A stretch of DNA of 64,000 bases from Pseudofabraea citricarpa (Eukaryota; Ascomycota; Leotiomycetes; Helotiales; Dermateaceae), in NCBI GenBank assembly GCA_029641185.1, contig JAPWGK010000010.1:248001-312000 (forward strand). The letters run 5' to 3'. This document shows positions 1-10,719 of the stretch, piece by piece. Both the position numbers and the translations under genes were made by a program. The notes under the pieces are model-generated. The model was not told the DNA's origin and did no database searches. It worked only from the letters and a program-made list of their open reading frames with translations. Within the stretch, counting starts at the first letter, position 1; each line of letters begins with the position of its first letter.

Positions 1-1561
1 CACATGAGGGAGTGCTTCGCCGTGATCTACATCTGCCAATTCACCAGGGAGATCATCATGCCATGCCAGCAGCCGAGAATACAGCTGCAATACATGGTCG
101 GCTCCTGCCAGCGGCCCATGACGAGCATACATAATAGTGAGGATCTCATCTACAATTACCAATAACTTCGACTTTTCCCGGTTTGTGGTGGCTAGCAGTC
201 CAGGCAGTGAAGCCGGGAATTGATCTTTCATGTGGCGATAAAAGTACCATTTTGCATTATCCAGGTGAGTATCGGTTGCCTCCGGTATGGGTATTCGAGT
301 AAGATTAGCCGTGTCGGGTACCTGAAAGGTTATCTGCGCCCATTCGCTGAGTTTGTCAGTTTGAGGAGAGCAGGGCATAAGCTGCGTACTAACACGTTGA
401 GATTACGCACACCCGAGAGGGTGCTCTGGAAGGCGGCCGAGGAGCTCTCTGTTGGGGTGATATGGAGGCTGACGATATTATGAGTTGCTACTTTCAGATA
501 CGAAGCAGCCTTCAGTGCCTGGCTCTGAGCACACTCAACCAAAAACAGAATGGCGAAGGCTTGTACGGTAGTCACAGTCATATCCATCGGATCGATGCTG
601 GAGCGAACTGCTTCGCTGAAATCCGAGCCGAGTGTGTCAAAGTCAACCTCATCGCTCTCAGCCTGCGAGTGTAAATGGCACGCCATTGCGCAGATGGCAT
701 TGACCAGAGTTTCGGAGCAGTGCTGGGTTGAATTTCTCTTGTAGCTATCGACGAAGTGGCCCTCGCTGAACAGCGTATGCACCGGATGGACCCAAGCAAA
801 ATACAGCTGGAGCAGATGATCAATCACGGCTGGATTCGATGTCACATATGTCCATCGAAAGTGACTCGACTTCGTGCCGCCCATTTCGTGATCTGAGGTT
901 TCGAGGTTTGTAGAATGCTGAGATCCTCGCGGCGAGAGAATTTCGTCCTCGACGGCCGGTGCTCTTCCTAGCCATGTCGCGATGCTCTGATACGTGTCGC
1001 CCTTGCGCAGGCGCTGGATAATTTCAGGCACCTGCTCATCATCACTGCTGGAGAGGGCGTGCAGAATTTGCTCCGTCAAGTGATCCTTGGCCTTCAAATC
1101 CTTGATCTGCCTCACCAGCTCCTCCTTTGCGTGCTTGATATGCACCTCATAGACGCACTCGGATGTCTCTACTCGAGACGCGCATCTCTTACATGGCTGC
1201 TTTCCATCGCACTACACGCGGTGGTTAGCTCAGTGGCATGGCCTGATGGTGATTACCTGGGGATGGTGCACCTGGCGGAAGAAGGCTCCCGCCGGGGGGA
1301 GAGTGACGATGATGGTGAAATGAATTAGCAGCTGTTTACCTTGGCCCTGGCCTTCTTGCAGTTGAGGCAGGCATTCCTGGTGACGGACTCGGGCACTCGA
1401 CGACGTTTGGATGCAGTCTGGCTCCCCTCACCGTCTTTCGACGTGCTCTCACCGCGGACCCGGCGTGGATCAGATCCCGTAGACTCGGATGTCGATTGAC
1501 TTGGGTTACTGGCGGACGCGCTGCTCTCTCCGAACGATGGTCGAATCTTGCGAAAAGACAT
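1..1561 (-). CDS. Zn2Cys6 fungal transcription factor, C-terminus cut by window edge
   Basis: Spliced on the minus strand as exons 1340-1561, 394-1211 and <1-346. The 128-nt intron 1212-1339 splits the zinc cluster, and the 47-nt intron 347-393 has a CTGAC branch site. The N-terminus is Ser-rich and basic. The cluster is canonical: Cys65, 68, 75, 81, 84, 93, with motif CLNCKKARAKC. A fungal_trans-type middle region follows, with LYFAWVHPVHTLFSE and, after the second intron, NVEWAQITFQVP, a layout I associate with NirA-like annotated regulators. I chose the Met at 1561 because the upstream open frame to 1753 looks non-coding. The reading frame is still open at base 1, so the gene continues outside the window. 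Target genes cannot be inferred. It would be read from the very long repeat-rich region upstream (1562-9645). Confidence 0.85.
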
Positions 1562-2214
1562 GGCCAGATACTCGGCCGCGACCTGACCTGACCACCCGTG
1601 GAATGAGGAATGGGCAAAAACCAGCAGGAAGGTCGGCTCCGTCGCGGGAAGGTGTTTTTCTGCGTCGAGATGTAGCTTGGCGTCCGGCGGGAGAGCTGTT
1701 CGGATGGGAGAGTGTATTATGGTGGAACAGTGGTCGTCGGCATGCGGATTCAAGAGTCTGGGAAGAGCGAGGAGGGGAGGGGAAGGGGAAGGCTAAGGAA
1801 GGCTGAAGTTATGGGGGAGGATGGATGGATGGTGATGAGGGATGCCGCCGTCATCACAGGTCCCTAGCACAAGCAGGAGTGGTTGTGGTTGTTTTATTTG
1901 GGCTGGAACGTCCCGCACCCATGACAAGCAAATGATACTTCTGCTGCTGCTGCGATGGTGGGCCAGGCCAAACAGGCACGCAGGCACGCAGGCAGGCTAT
2001 CGGAGAGGCTTCCTCGCAGTCCCTCAGATGTGCTCAAGTGACTGACGGGTTGGCACTTGGACTAGGTACCTATAGGCGAGGGAACTGGCAGGTACCAGAC
2101 CAGAATACTTTCCTGCTGGGGCGAGGACCTGGGCGGGGCGCTCTGAGGGGAGGTGCGGGTGCTGCTTGCTCACTAGGATGATAGGTGGACGGGGTGATGA
2201 TGGTGATGTTGGTT

Positions 2215-2247
2215 GTGGTGGTGGTGGTGGTGGTGGTGGTGGTGGTG
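2215..2247. repeat. (GGT)n microsatellite
   Basis: About eleven uninterrupted GGT units, flanked by GATGGTGATG-like degenerate units. Confidence 0.95.
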
Positions 2248-2531
2248 ATAATGGTTGATTGATTGAGTGTGGCCAGGAACAGAGGTTAGTTGAGGTACAC
2301 ACGAGCAGACGTTCTCTACAGGCACAGCAGCGCCTATCTATCTATGCTTTGGTTTTGGGAGGGGGAGGGGGATCGGAGGTGCGTCCTTAGCCAGCCAGGG
2401 TCCAGCGATAGTACGGATGAGTGCAGATGGCAATCGCAAGAAAGCAAGTGCAAGTGGAGGTATTGAAGACCCAAGGAGCGAGCGATTTAGAGGGATTGGG
2501 AGGTTGAGAGAGCGAGAAGAGTGTGTTGAAG

Positions 2532-2558
2532 CAGTTGCAGTTGCAGTTGCAGTTGCAG
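2532..2558. repeat. (CAGTTG)n hexamer array
   Basis: Four and a half copies of CAGTTG, followed by the degenerate continuation CAGTGCAGTTACAG. Confidence 0.9.
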
Positions 2559-2702
2559 TGCAGTTACAGTGGGCTCTGGGCTTTTAGAGGGAGGCGTGGG
2601 AGGGGAATAATGGGGGAGTTGAGAGTTGTGTGACGGGGCGACGGGGCCCTGTCCTGTTCCTACGGTTGCCACCACCTCTCCGGCCGACATGTGTTTTGTT
2701 TC

Positions 2703-2744
2703 TGGCACTGGCACTGGCACTGGCACTGGCACTGGCACTGGCAC
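2703..2744. repeat. (TGGCAC)7 hexamer array
   Basis: Seven perfect TGGCAC units. Another array begins about 110 bases further on (2857-2893, GACA then GACC units). Confidence 0.95.
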
Positions 2745-3120
2745 ACACCCACTAACGCTACCGTCTGCTATGTGTGCTTGTTATGCTATGCTATGCTATA
2801 TTGCATCGTCCACCTAGCTTTGAGCCAGAACCAGAACCGCAGCCACAGCAAGACTCACAGACAGACAGACAGCCGACCGACCGACCGACCGATAGACAGG
2901 CAGCTTGACCCACGACCAGCATCAGCATCCGCACCAGCACTAACACCAGCACCATGTGGACAGCAAGGCCGGATAAGCCGATCGACACTCACTAGACAGG
3001 ATCTCTACCGGCATATAGGAGTCGGTTGCTTGGGATGTGCGATGGGCGATGAGCGATGGCGATGGCGCAAGCAATAAACGATGGGCGACGAGCACCTTGG
3101 TGTATGGGTTGGGCGATGAC

Positions 3121-3170
3121 GGCGACGACGACGGTGGTGGTGGTGATGATGATGATGATGATGATGATGA
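3121..3170. repeat. Trinucleotide arrays GAC/GGT/GAT
   Basis: GACGACGACG changes to GGTGGTGGT and then nine GAT units. The adjacent 3414-3461 stretch is a degenerate CCAGAG/CCAGTG hexamer array. Confidence 0.9.
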
Positions 3171-4086
3171 CTATGGTGGGTATTGCCGATGTCTAATGCT
3201 AATGCTGATGCTCGATAGCTACTCCATGGTCAACGGTCGCCCTGCTTGATTATAATTGTTCGATGGCGCTCGCAAAGGTTCGATGGAGAAGAAAACAGCC
3301 GCCGTCGCTCGCCTAGTTAGGCCTCGCAACCCCTCACCCCTCGGCGGCATCCCGTCACCCATGTATGTATGTGGTGGTTACGGTACGGTACAGCTGCCGC
3401 CGCCATGCCAGTGCTAGAGCCAGAGCCAGTGCCAGAACCAGAGCCAAAGCCAGAGCCAGAGTGTTGCTTTGCTTACCTTGAGCGTGCTTGCGGCGTACCT
3501 GGGCTTACGGGAAGATAGGCGACTGGCTTGAGCTGTAGGGGTCGGTAGGCTGGGCTGGATTGGGTTGGGCTGTGCTGTGCTGTGCTGGGCTGGGCTGCGA
3601 CTGGCATAGGAGCAGGAGCTGGCTCCGAAGCTGCTGTCGATGGCCCTCCGATAAGCAGCGGAATTGCCTCCTACTTTGACCTTATTGTCTGCATGTACCT
3701 ATGTACCTATGTAGCCTACCGTGCTCGGCTATTTATCTCACTCGACTGACATGCGGGTCGCAAAGTCGCAACCTGGGAGCGGATTATGAGTATGATTATT
3801 ATTCTTATTATTATAGAACTCTATCCATACCCATATCTTCACCACGATCAAACAACATCGGGGGGCTGAGGGGAGGGAGAAGGAGAGGGATGGTAAGAGG
3901 CAGCCTCCGCAAGACTCGGTCGGTAAATGTAGCGATAGCTGCAATGAGGTTGTTGAGGTTGTTGCTTTTATTATTATCGTCGCGAGGTGTACGACCGGCC
4001 ATGCATGCGGCATCTACGGTACGTACGGTACGGTACAGGACGGACAACAGCTCAGCAATAATCATGGCAGTGGATGGGTGGTCGAT

Positions 4087-4133
4087 GGGCAGGGCAGGGC
4101 AGGGCAGGGCAGGGCAGGGCAGGGCAGGGCAGG
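4087..4133. repeat. (GGGCA)9 pentamer array
   Basis: Nine tandem GGGCA units, G-rich on the plus strand. It is followed at about 4205-4288 by a GT-rich imperfect array of TTGTGTGG/TTGTTGCGTGG units and at about 4325-4372 by CCATCAACC units. Confidence 0.95.
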
Positions 4134-5115
4134 TACGCAGGCATGTCGAGGAGAGGAGAGAGGAGGGAGGAGGGGGAGGGGGGCAAAGAAAGTGGTCGCT
4201 AAGTTGCGTGGTTTGTGTGGTTTGTGTGGTTGTTGTATGGTTGTTGCGTGGTTGTTGCGTGGTTGTGGTGGTTGTGGTGGTTGTGGTGGGCGAGACGGAA
4301 ACACCTCCGGTACACACATACTTCCATCACCCATCACACATCCATCAACCCATCCATCAACCCATCAATCCCCGTCTTCGCCACCCGCACCTTTCTTTCT
4401 TCTTCCTCCTCCCTCTCGCCTGTTCGCCTGTTCAGCCGTGCGTGCATGGCGGATCGCTACCGCTTTAGTGCCCCCCTCCCCTACCGTCCCATCGCCTCTT
4501 TTCTTTTTTTTTTTAAGTCTGCCCGATGCACCGGATGTCACCCATCTCGATCTCGCGGCGCTCGAGTCCGGGTCCGCGTCCGACATGGGCATGGGCATGG
4601 GCACGGGCACGGCCCAGATCTCCTGCTTGCTCCTCCTCCTGTTGCTCCTGCTGAGATGCTCTTTTGCTCTTTTTGCTTTTTGCTTTTTGCTTTTTGGCTC
4701 ACCGCAAGCAAGCAAGCATGCCCTTGCCGAACTGTAAATTCCATCCACCATCCACCCCTTGTTTTTGTTCGTGTACGGTACTGTACTGTAGTGCAGTGTG
4801 CTGTGGTGCAGTGTAGTGCAGTGTAGTGCAACCGCCGTCGCTTTTTTGACTTTGACTTTGACTTTGCTTCTTCTCGTTCCTTTGTCCGCTTCCGCGACTT
4901 CAAAGAGAGAGAAAGAGAGAGAGAGACGATGGGCGCGTCACGTGCCGCCGACTCGCCTGTCGCGTGCTACCAGCAAGCAAGCCTACCGCTACCTCACGCC
5001 GCCGCCGCCTTAATCACATAGTGGTTTTGGGTTCCGGTCCAATCATCGAGAGCGGTCGGGGGGTGGGTGGCTCTTGACGCCTTGCTTTTGCCTTGCTGGC
5101 GTGACGGATGTGCTC

Positions 5116-5157
5116 ATGTATGTATGTATGTATGTATGTATGTATGTATGTATGTAT
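5116..5157. repeat. (ATGT)n tetramer array
   Basis: More than ten tandem ATGT units. A GA-rich imperfect array of GAAAGA units follows at 5194-5277. Confidence 0.95.
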
Positions 5158-5478
5158 CAGACCATGTTGACGCAGGAGAATATTGCGTGTTGGAAAGAGA
5201 GAGAGAGAGAGAGAAAAGAAAGAGAAAGAGAAAAGAAAGAGAAAGAGAAAAGAAAGAGAAAGAGAAAAAGAGAGAGGATGATTGATGTTGGACGTCACTA
5301 CCGTACCTAAGGTACGCAGGTATTATGCTATACTAACTACCATCTGCCAAAGGGGGACAAGGGAATGGGGAAAGGAAGACAGACGAGACAAGACGAGATA
5401 CCCTTTCGAGCCGCTCACGTCATGATGGCTTTGGTGTTTTTCCAACTCTTGTTCCGCTATGATATCTGCTCTAGGTCC

Positions 5479-5482
5479 TCTG

Positions 5483-5531
<49 letters not shown>

Positions 5532-5532
5532 C
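5479..5532. repeat. (TCTGGC)9 hexamer array
   Basis: Nine perfect TCTGGC units. The same hexamer size recurs with other sequences at 2532, 2703, 3414, 6375 and 7804. (AAGGC)n follows at 5738-5763 and (CAAAC)n at 6147-6187. Confidence 0.95.
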
Positions 5533-6374
5533 TCTACCGCCGTACTACCCCCCTACCCCCCGGAGGACCCCCACAGAGCAAGGAAAGGGCTGGGCCTTGA
5601 ATGGGCTCTCTCTTTTTCTGTCTGTTGGCTTGGCTACCTGCTGCTGTACTGCCGCTGCTGTACTACTGCTGCTTGTCTCGCCCTGCAGTAAGTAGACATA
5701 CATAGCTGGGATATGGATCAGTAGCCAAGAGTGAGTGGCAAGGCAAGGCAAGGCAAGGCAAGGTAGGCAGCTTCCAACTTCCAACTTCCCATTCTTATTC
5801 TTCCCACTTTCGCTCTCTCTCACTCTCACTCTCGCTCTCGCTCTGGCTTCGTGCGTCTTGCTTCGTGCTTCTTGCTCGACGTGATGCATGGGTGCCGCGA
5901 TGTGGCTCCTTTCCTTTCCTTCTTTCTTTCTTCCTGCTCTTTTCTCTTCTCGGATTGGAGACGCTCTTGTCGAGTAAGCTATATCATCGTCTCCTACGAG
6001 GTGAGGTGCGGGAGTACGTTATCTTGATTTATCTTGATTTATCTTATCTGATTTTCTCATCTGCTCTGGTCTTGTCTCCCTCTCTCACACCACCCCGTTC
6101 GTTCTTGCATACCGTACTGCACCCTACAGCAAGCCAGCCAGCCTGCAAACCAAACCCAACCAAACCAAACCAAACCAAACCAAACCAACGAGGATCCGAA
6201 TCCCTGGCTACCTACCTTTCTCGAGTACCGTACCGGTACAGTACAGCACAAAGCACGAAGCACGAAGCACCGTACGGTAGCGTGGCGTAACCGAGGAGAG
6301 GGCAAGAGAAGAAAAAAAACGGATCTTCGTCATGTCGGTCGGGTACCTAATTCACTCCACTGTCCCCCTCCCAA

Positions 6375-6410
6375 ACCTTAACCTTGACCTTGACCTTGAC
6401 CTTGACCTTG
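6375..6410. repeat. (CTTGAC)n hexamer array
   Basis: About six ACCTTG/TTGACC units, followed by a short TC run near 6430-6450. Further on is a GGA array at 6977-7017. Confidence 0.85.
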
Positions 6411-7803
6411 GCCACGACCCTGACCTTTGCTCTCTCTCTCTCTCTCTCCGCCTCCCCTTGCGAATGAGCTGCCGTTACCGTTCTTTCTACGGTCCCTACC
6501 TACCTACCTACCTAGGTACACGGACAAAAGTATAAAACCTCGGACCTGGTACCCGATGCCCCGTCGCTAGCAGTACCAGACCGCACCGCACCGCACACTA
6601 CGGTACAGCTACAACTACAGCTACCTACAGCTACCATCGGTTACGGTTAATTACAGTACAGTACAGTAGTGAACCATCTTTTTTTTTTTTTTTTCTTTCT
6701 TTCGCTCTTTAACTTTTTGGGGGCATTCGATCCTGCGCCTGTGCTTGCGTTTGGGCTTGGGTTGGGGCTTTTGGGCTTTTGGGCTTTGGGGCTTGGGGGT
6801 TTCATTATTGGGGGCTTGGGATTTGATCTTGACTTTCTTCTCTTTTCTTCTTTTTTTTTTTTCTTCTTCTTTTCCTGAACCGGACCGAGCTCGAACTCCA
6901 GCCCCAGCTCTGGTCTGGTCTAGTCTAGTCTAGCCTTTCCCTCTTCCCTTTCTTCCTTTTGTCTGCTCCTTCTTCGGCGGAGGAAGAAGAAGAGGAGGAG
7001 GAGGAGGAGGAGGAGGGCTTCCCGTTCTGGGGTTTTGGGTTTTTTTTTGTTTTTTTTCTTTTGGGGGGGTTCTTGGTTGTTTGTTTGTGGTTCGAGTCAT
7101 GGGCACGCTATGGGGATTTTTACTGTCTTATGTAGGTGCCTAACCCCACAGCTACGAACCCCCCTTGTCTGTCTAGGTAGAGCGTGGGGGAGACCAGAGA
7201 CGAGAGATAAGATGGGATGGACATATGAGAGGAGATGAGGGGGTTAATCGTTTTATTGCACTATACTCTACTGTGCTGTACGGTAGTCTATCTGTAAGTG
7301 TCGTGTGTCGTGTGTCTTGTATCGTGTATCGTGTATCGTGTATGTCGGTTTATGCGGCATGGCATGATCCTAGCTAGGTAGCTACGGGAAGGAATCCTGT
7401 GGATACCTCCCACCTGGATAGATAGATAGGTAGGTAGGCAGATGGCATCGCTTAGATATAGATATAGATATAGGTACAGTAAGGGTATTTACGTTACGTT
7501 ACGTTGAGCTTGAGCCTGAGCCTGAGCTTGATTCTTTAACTTCTTCCTACAGTGCTTGTCGTTATAGCTCAGGGTTGGAGATATAGCACGGTACCGTACC
7601 GTACAGTCGATCGGGCTTGTTTTCTCTGCTGTGCTGTGCCGTATAGTACAGTACAGTACAGTACCGCTTCTCAGGTTTGCATGACTTCGGGTTGGTTGCT
7701 TGGATGGTTGCGTGGTTGGTTGGTTCACATCCGGCTTGATTATTAATACTTGTATCGATCAATATACCGACTAGGTACTGTATGGATGGATGCTGAGCGT
7801 GCA

Positions 7804-7832
7804 TGTGCGTGTGCGTGTGCGTGTGCGTGTGT
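7804..7832. repeat. (GTGTGC)n array
   Basis: About four to five GTGTGC units. A TTAGCC array lies near 7937-7957. Confidence 0.85.
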
Positions 7833-8266
7833 GAGTCGAGGTTCATTGTCCATTGTGCATTCTTCGAATGCTCCCTCCACTACCGTTCGCTAACTAGGTA
7901 GCTGGAGCTGGCGGAGCTGGCTGGGTTGTTCCTTAGGTCTTAGCCTTAGCCTTAGCCTTGGTTTGGTCTTGCTTGCTTGCTGCTTGCTTGCTCGATTCGA
8001 TTCAATCCGATTTTCGATTTCGATCTCGAGCCGGCCCGCCATCGATCGAGTATCGAGTCTTGCCTACCCTACCCTACGTACCCTGTCCTGGCTGGCTGCC
8101 TGTCGGGTTGGCATTGATGAGATTAGATAGGTAGGTGGGTAGATAGGTAGGTGGTGGTTGGTATCTCAGCTCGTCATCGACATGGTCATCGGGCTTCCCT
8201 TCTCTTTCTTTTTTGTGTGAAGATGAAGAGGAAGAAGAAGAAGAAGAGAGGTTCATGTAAGGTCTT

Positions 8267-8268
<2 letters not shown>

Positions 8269-8311
<43 letters not shown>
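8269..8311. repeat. (TC)n dinucleotide array
   Basis: More than twenty TC units, followed at 8395-8420 by about eight TCC units. Confidence 0.95.
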
Positions 8312-8314
<3 letters not shown>

Positions 8315-8462
8315 TTCCCTTCTCTCCCCAAAACTGGAAATTTCACTGCCTTTGCCTCTGCCTCTGCTTCGCGTACCTACCTAAAGAGCACCTCTCCTCC
8401 TCCTCCTCCTCCTCCTCCTCTTAGCCTTTTTCTTCTTCTCTCTCTCTCTTTTCATTGTCTCT

Positions 8463-9131
8463 CTTTCATGGGGGCCAGCCCCCAAACCCCCATGTCGCTG
8501 CGCGAGCCTCAAGGCAAGGCTGGGAGGGTGAGTGGGTGCGAGCAAGATACACCGTGGAATGAGATGAGATGAGATGAGATGGAGGACTTACCCTTTTTCT
8601 TTTTATCTGGGATGGGAGGGAGAGAGGGGGAGAGAGAGGGGATGGAGGGACTAGATATAAGTAGGGTTGAGCAAGAAAGTAAGAAAGCCAGTGAGGCAGT
8701 GAGTGGATAGTTGAGTTGGGTTGTGTCTAAGATGCGAGTTGTTTAGTAACGTAATGCTCTACTCACTTGCTCGGGTTTGCGATGGTCGTGGTTGTAGTTA
8801 CAATCAACGAATAGAACAAGAGAGAGAGCATGTGGTCAAGGAGACACACCCGGATCCTTCTTTTCTTCTTGTTCCAACCTGGGAGTGCTCTTGTTCAAGG
8901 GTTCGAGCGCCCGCTTTCGAGAATCAGATGAGAGGAAGAAGAGGAAGAGAAACCAACCGAGAATCGACTGGTCTGGACTTGTACAATACGTGACGGGTTT
9001 TTTCTTCCGCGTTTTTTTGTTTTGGAAAGTGCTTTGTGTTGCTACGTTAGTGTCGATGCTGTTCATTTGTGCTTCTTCTACCTTGGCCTCGCGCAGCGAC
9101 TTGGGGGTTTGGGGGCTGGCCCCCATGAAAG
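8463..9131. mobile_element. Inverted-repeat element with G-rich ends, MITE-like
   Basis: A roughly 51-base end at 8463-8514 beginning CTTTCATGGGGGCCAGCC is repeated in inverted orientation at 9081-9131 with only a few differences. The two ends enclose about 570 bases with no transposase-like frame. A third copy of the end lies at 9508-9547 in the same orientation as the right end. All three keep the core TCGCTGCGCGA and a palindrome-like GGGGGCCAGCCCCC. No clear target-site duplication was seen, so a mobile origin is inference. It could instead be a dispersed structural motif. Confidence 0.5.
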
Positions 9132-9507
9132 AAGGTGAAGTATCTGGTAGCTATATCTCGAGATAAGTAATTAACTACCTAGTCGGTTGTGAGCAGCTTT
9201 CTGGCATCTTTACTTGATCAGCCTTTGTCTCGAGTGCTTCCTATTATATCCCACTATAATACGAGAACTCTTCATATAAGACGATCCCTATCACTTACTC
9301 AGTGCTTCAAAATCTCTACTCATCGCCGGCCGTATTGGGTAGGTGCTTAGAAGCTGGATTGGTAGTCTGCTTAGAACATCTTGCAGATATGCCTTTGATA
9401 AGTGATTCGTTGAGATGTATGTAGCATACGACTTGATCAAATCCTGATTTTTGATGATCTATGTCGTAGTATACAATACTATTGTAATACTTACTGCTGC
9501 TTCGCGC

Positions 9508-9547
9508 AGCGACACCGGGGGTTTGGGGGTTGGCCCCCATGAAAAGA
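9508..9547 (-). repeat. Third copy of the G-rich end motif
   Basis: This carries GCTTCGCGCAGCGACACCG and a G5-T3-G5 stretch, ending GGCCCCCATGAAAAG. It matches the right end of the 8463-9131 element but has no nearby partner downstream. Confidence 0.75.
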
Positions 9548-9645
9548 GAGAAAAAAAGGAAAAAGACCAAAACGTGTGTTTGATGAATTTCTAGTTTAGT
9601 AGTTTATGTCACAGTGTATAGTACAAATGTTCTTAGTACAAGTCC

Positions 9646-10359
9646 CTACCAACCCTGTTTCTTCAACTCCTTGACTCTCCTCACAGTGGCTGAGAAAGCC
9701 TGTCGGAACCTTTTTCTCCAACCCGATGCCTTGACTCTCTTCCTCTTCAAACCAGGTCTCTCATGGAACCGCTGTGCCGTGAAGTCTCGTCTGACCTTGT
9801 TCCGGGCACAGCTCTGCTCCAACAACCGGATTGCCCGCCCGAGATCAACATTCCCACCTAGCGTGACAGTACGTCCCAAGCGCGGATTGAGCCTTAGCGG
9901 AACCTTGACATTCGCCTTGGGCATTTGCATGGCTGCAATTTCCCTCATTGGTCCCAGGGCGCCAGGAGGGCGAGCGCCTCGTGGCTGCTTCATCAGCGTG
10001 TAGTCGAAGGTCTTTGATGGCAATCGTGTCATTTTAGCCTTCTCGTTCACTAGGTTGAGAATATCATCCATGGAGTCGTCTCCGCCACCGTCCATCTTCT
10101 GCTCCAGCGTTGTGCTGGGAGCCGACGTGAGTCCCGGTCGTCCAGCTGTCCAGTCGAGATTTCTAGATATTTCTCCCTGCGATGATGACCGCGCTGGTCT
10201 AGATGTCGTCGTGATTCGTGGAGATAAAGCCTGTGGTCGACAGGTCTGCGTGAATGCCCGCCGGCCAGCCTGAGCCTGGCATCTCGATGAGGTGAGTAGC
10301 GTTACTATAGGAGATGTCTGGCAGCGCAGCATCGCATCTGCAGCCCTTCGGATTTCCAT
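9646..10359 (-). CDS. MRP21: Mitochondrial small-subunit ribosomal protein bS21m (Mrp21)
   Basis: The gene has one coding exon of 237 residues. The C-terminal third carries the bacterial S21 signature: VDLGRAIRLLEQSC, then QRFHERPGLKRKR and a basic tail ending ELKKQGW. The N-terminal half is Arg/Ser/Ala-rich, as expected for a mitochondrial presequence followed by a variable linker. The start was set at 10359 because a clean 56-nt intron, GTAAGT to CTACAG (10371-10426), lies just upstream and places the longer in-frame Met inside a 5' UTR intron. It would be part of the mitoribosome 37S subunit. It is divergent from the RBM25-like gene at 10720, with about 290 bases of shared promoter beyond the intron. 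Confidence 0.9.
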   Translation of the reverse strand: MEIRRAADAMLRCQTSPIVTLLTSSRCQAQAGRRAFTQTCRPQALSPRITTTSRPARSSSQGEISRNLDWTAGRPGLTSAPSTTLEQKMDGGGDDSMDDILNLVNEKAKMTRLPSKTFDYTLMKQPRGARPPGALGPMREIAAMQMPKANVKVPLRLNPRLGRTVTLGGNVDLGRAIRLLEQSCARNKVRRDFTAQRFHERPGLKRKRVKASGWRKRFRQAFSATVRRVKELKKQGW

Positions 10360-10370
10360 CGTCGCCTCTA

Positions 10371-10426
10371 CTGTAGTATGACAATTAGCACATCCGTCTC
10401 CTATCAATTGACCCCATCAAACTTAC
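10371..10426 (-). other. 5' UTR intron of the bS21m gene
   Basis: On the minus strand the stretch starts GTAAGTTTGATG and ends CATACTACAG, with GCTAATTG as a branch-like site. It lies 11 bases before the chosen ATG. Confidence 0.6.
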
Positions 10427-10719
10427 TGCGATTGACCGACAGCAGATGTGCGGGTTCTGTTGTGATAGATTGAGCTTGAACATTTGTAACTTTTTGATAC
10501 CGTCGGCCACAGCTTGCATGTCGAGTCGCGCTAAAAAGTCACTTGGTCCGTGCCACGCGTGGAAATTTGGGGGACGTGAGCGTGAGCATGAGGCCTCCAA
10601 CAAGAACAAAAACCTCCATCTTCAATTCGATGCGCCCACTTTCATCCTGCTTCTACAAACTATCTCGGCATTGATTGTTCATCTGCGATTCTTGAGCATC
10701 TGCCGTCCGTCTCTTCATC
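10427..10719. promoter_or_regulatory. Shared divergent promoter with palindrome CCACGCGTGG
   Basis: About 290 bases separate the bS21m leader from the RBM25-like ATG. The perfect palindrome CCACGCGTGG at 10553-10562 contains ACGCGT, the core of the yeast MluI cell-cycle box. That it is functional here is inference. Confidence 0.5.

Larger units (their letters stand above)
1562..8462. other. Long gene-free tract dominated by simple repeats
   Basis: Nearly 7 kb holds no credible gene. Open frames here are low-complexity translations of repeats. The tract strings together at least 20 different short tandem arrays, including 1-, 2-, 3-, 4-, 5- and 6-base units, separated by homopurine/homopyrimidine runs and GTAC-containing palindromes. 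It lies upstream of the Zn2Cys6 gene ending at 1561 and could be its extended promoter or leader, but that is inference. Confidence 0.8.

Noticed and set aside
1562..1753. Longer N-terminus of the left-edge zinc-cluster regulator
   Set aside because: The extra 64 codons look non-coding and MSFRK at 1561 starts family-like sequence.
3701..5310. Many overlapping 70-255-codon frames on both strands in the microsatellite tract
   Set aside because: They are translations of simple repeats (poly-Gly/Ala/Val/Ser/Arg), with no domains, and several frames are open at once.
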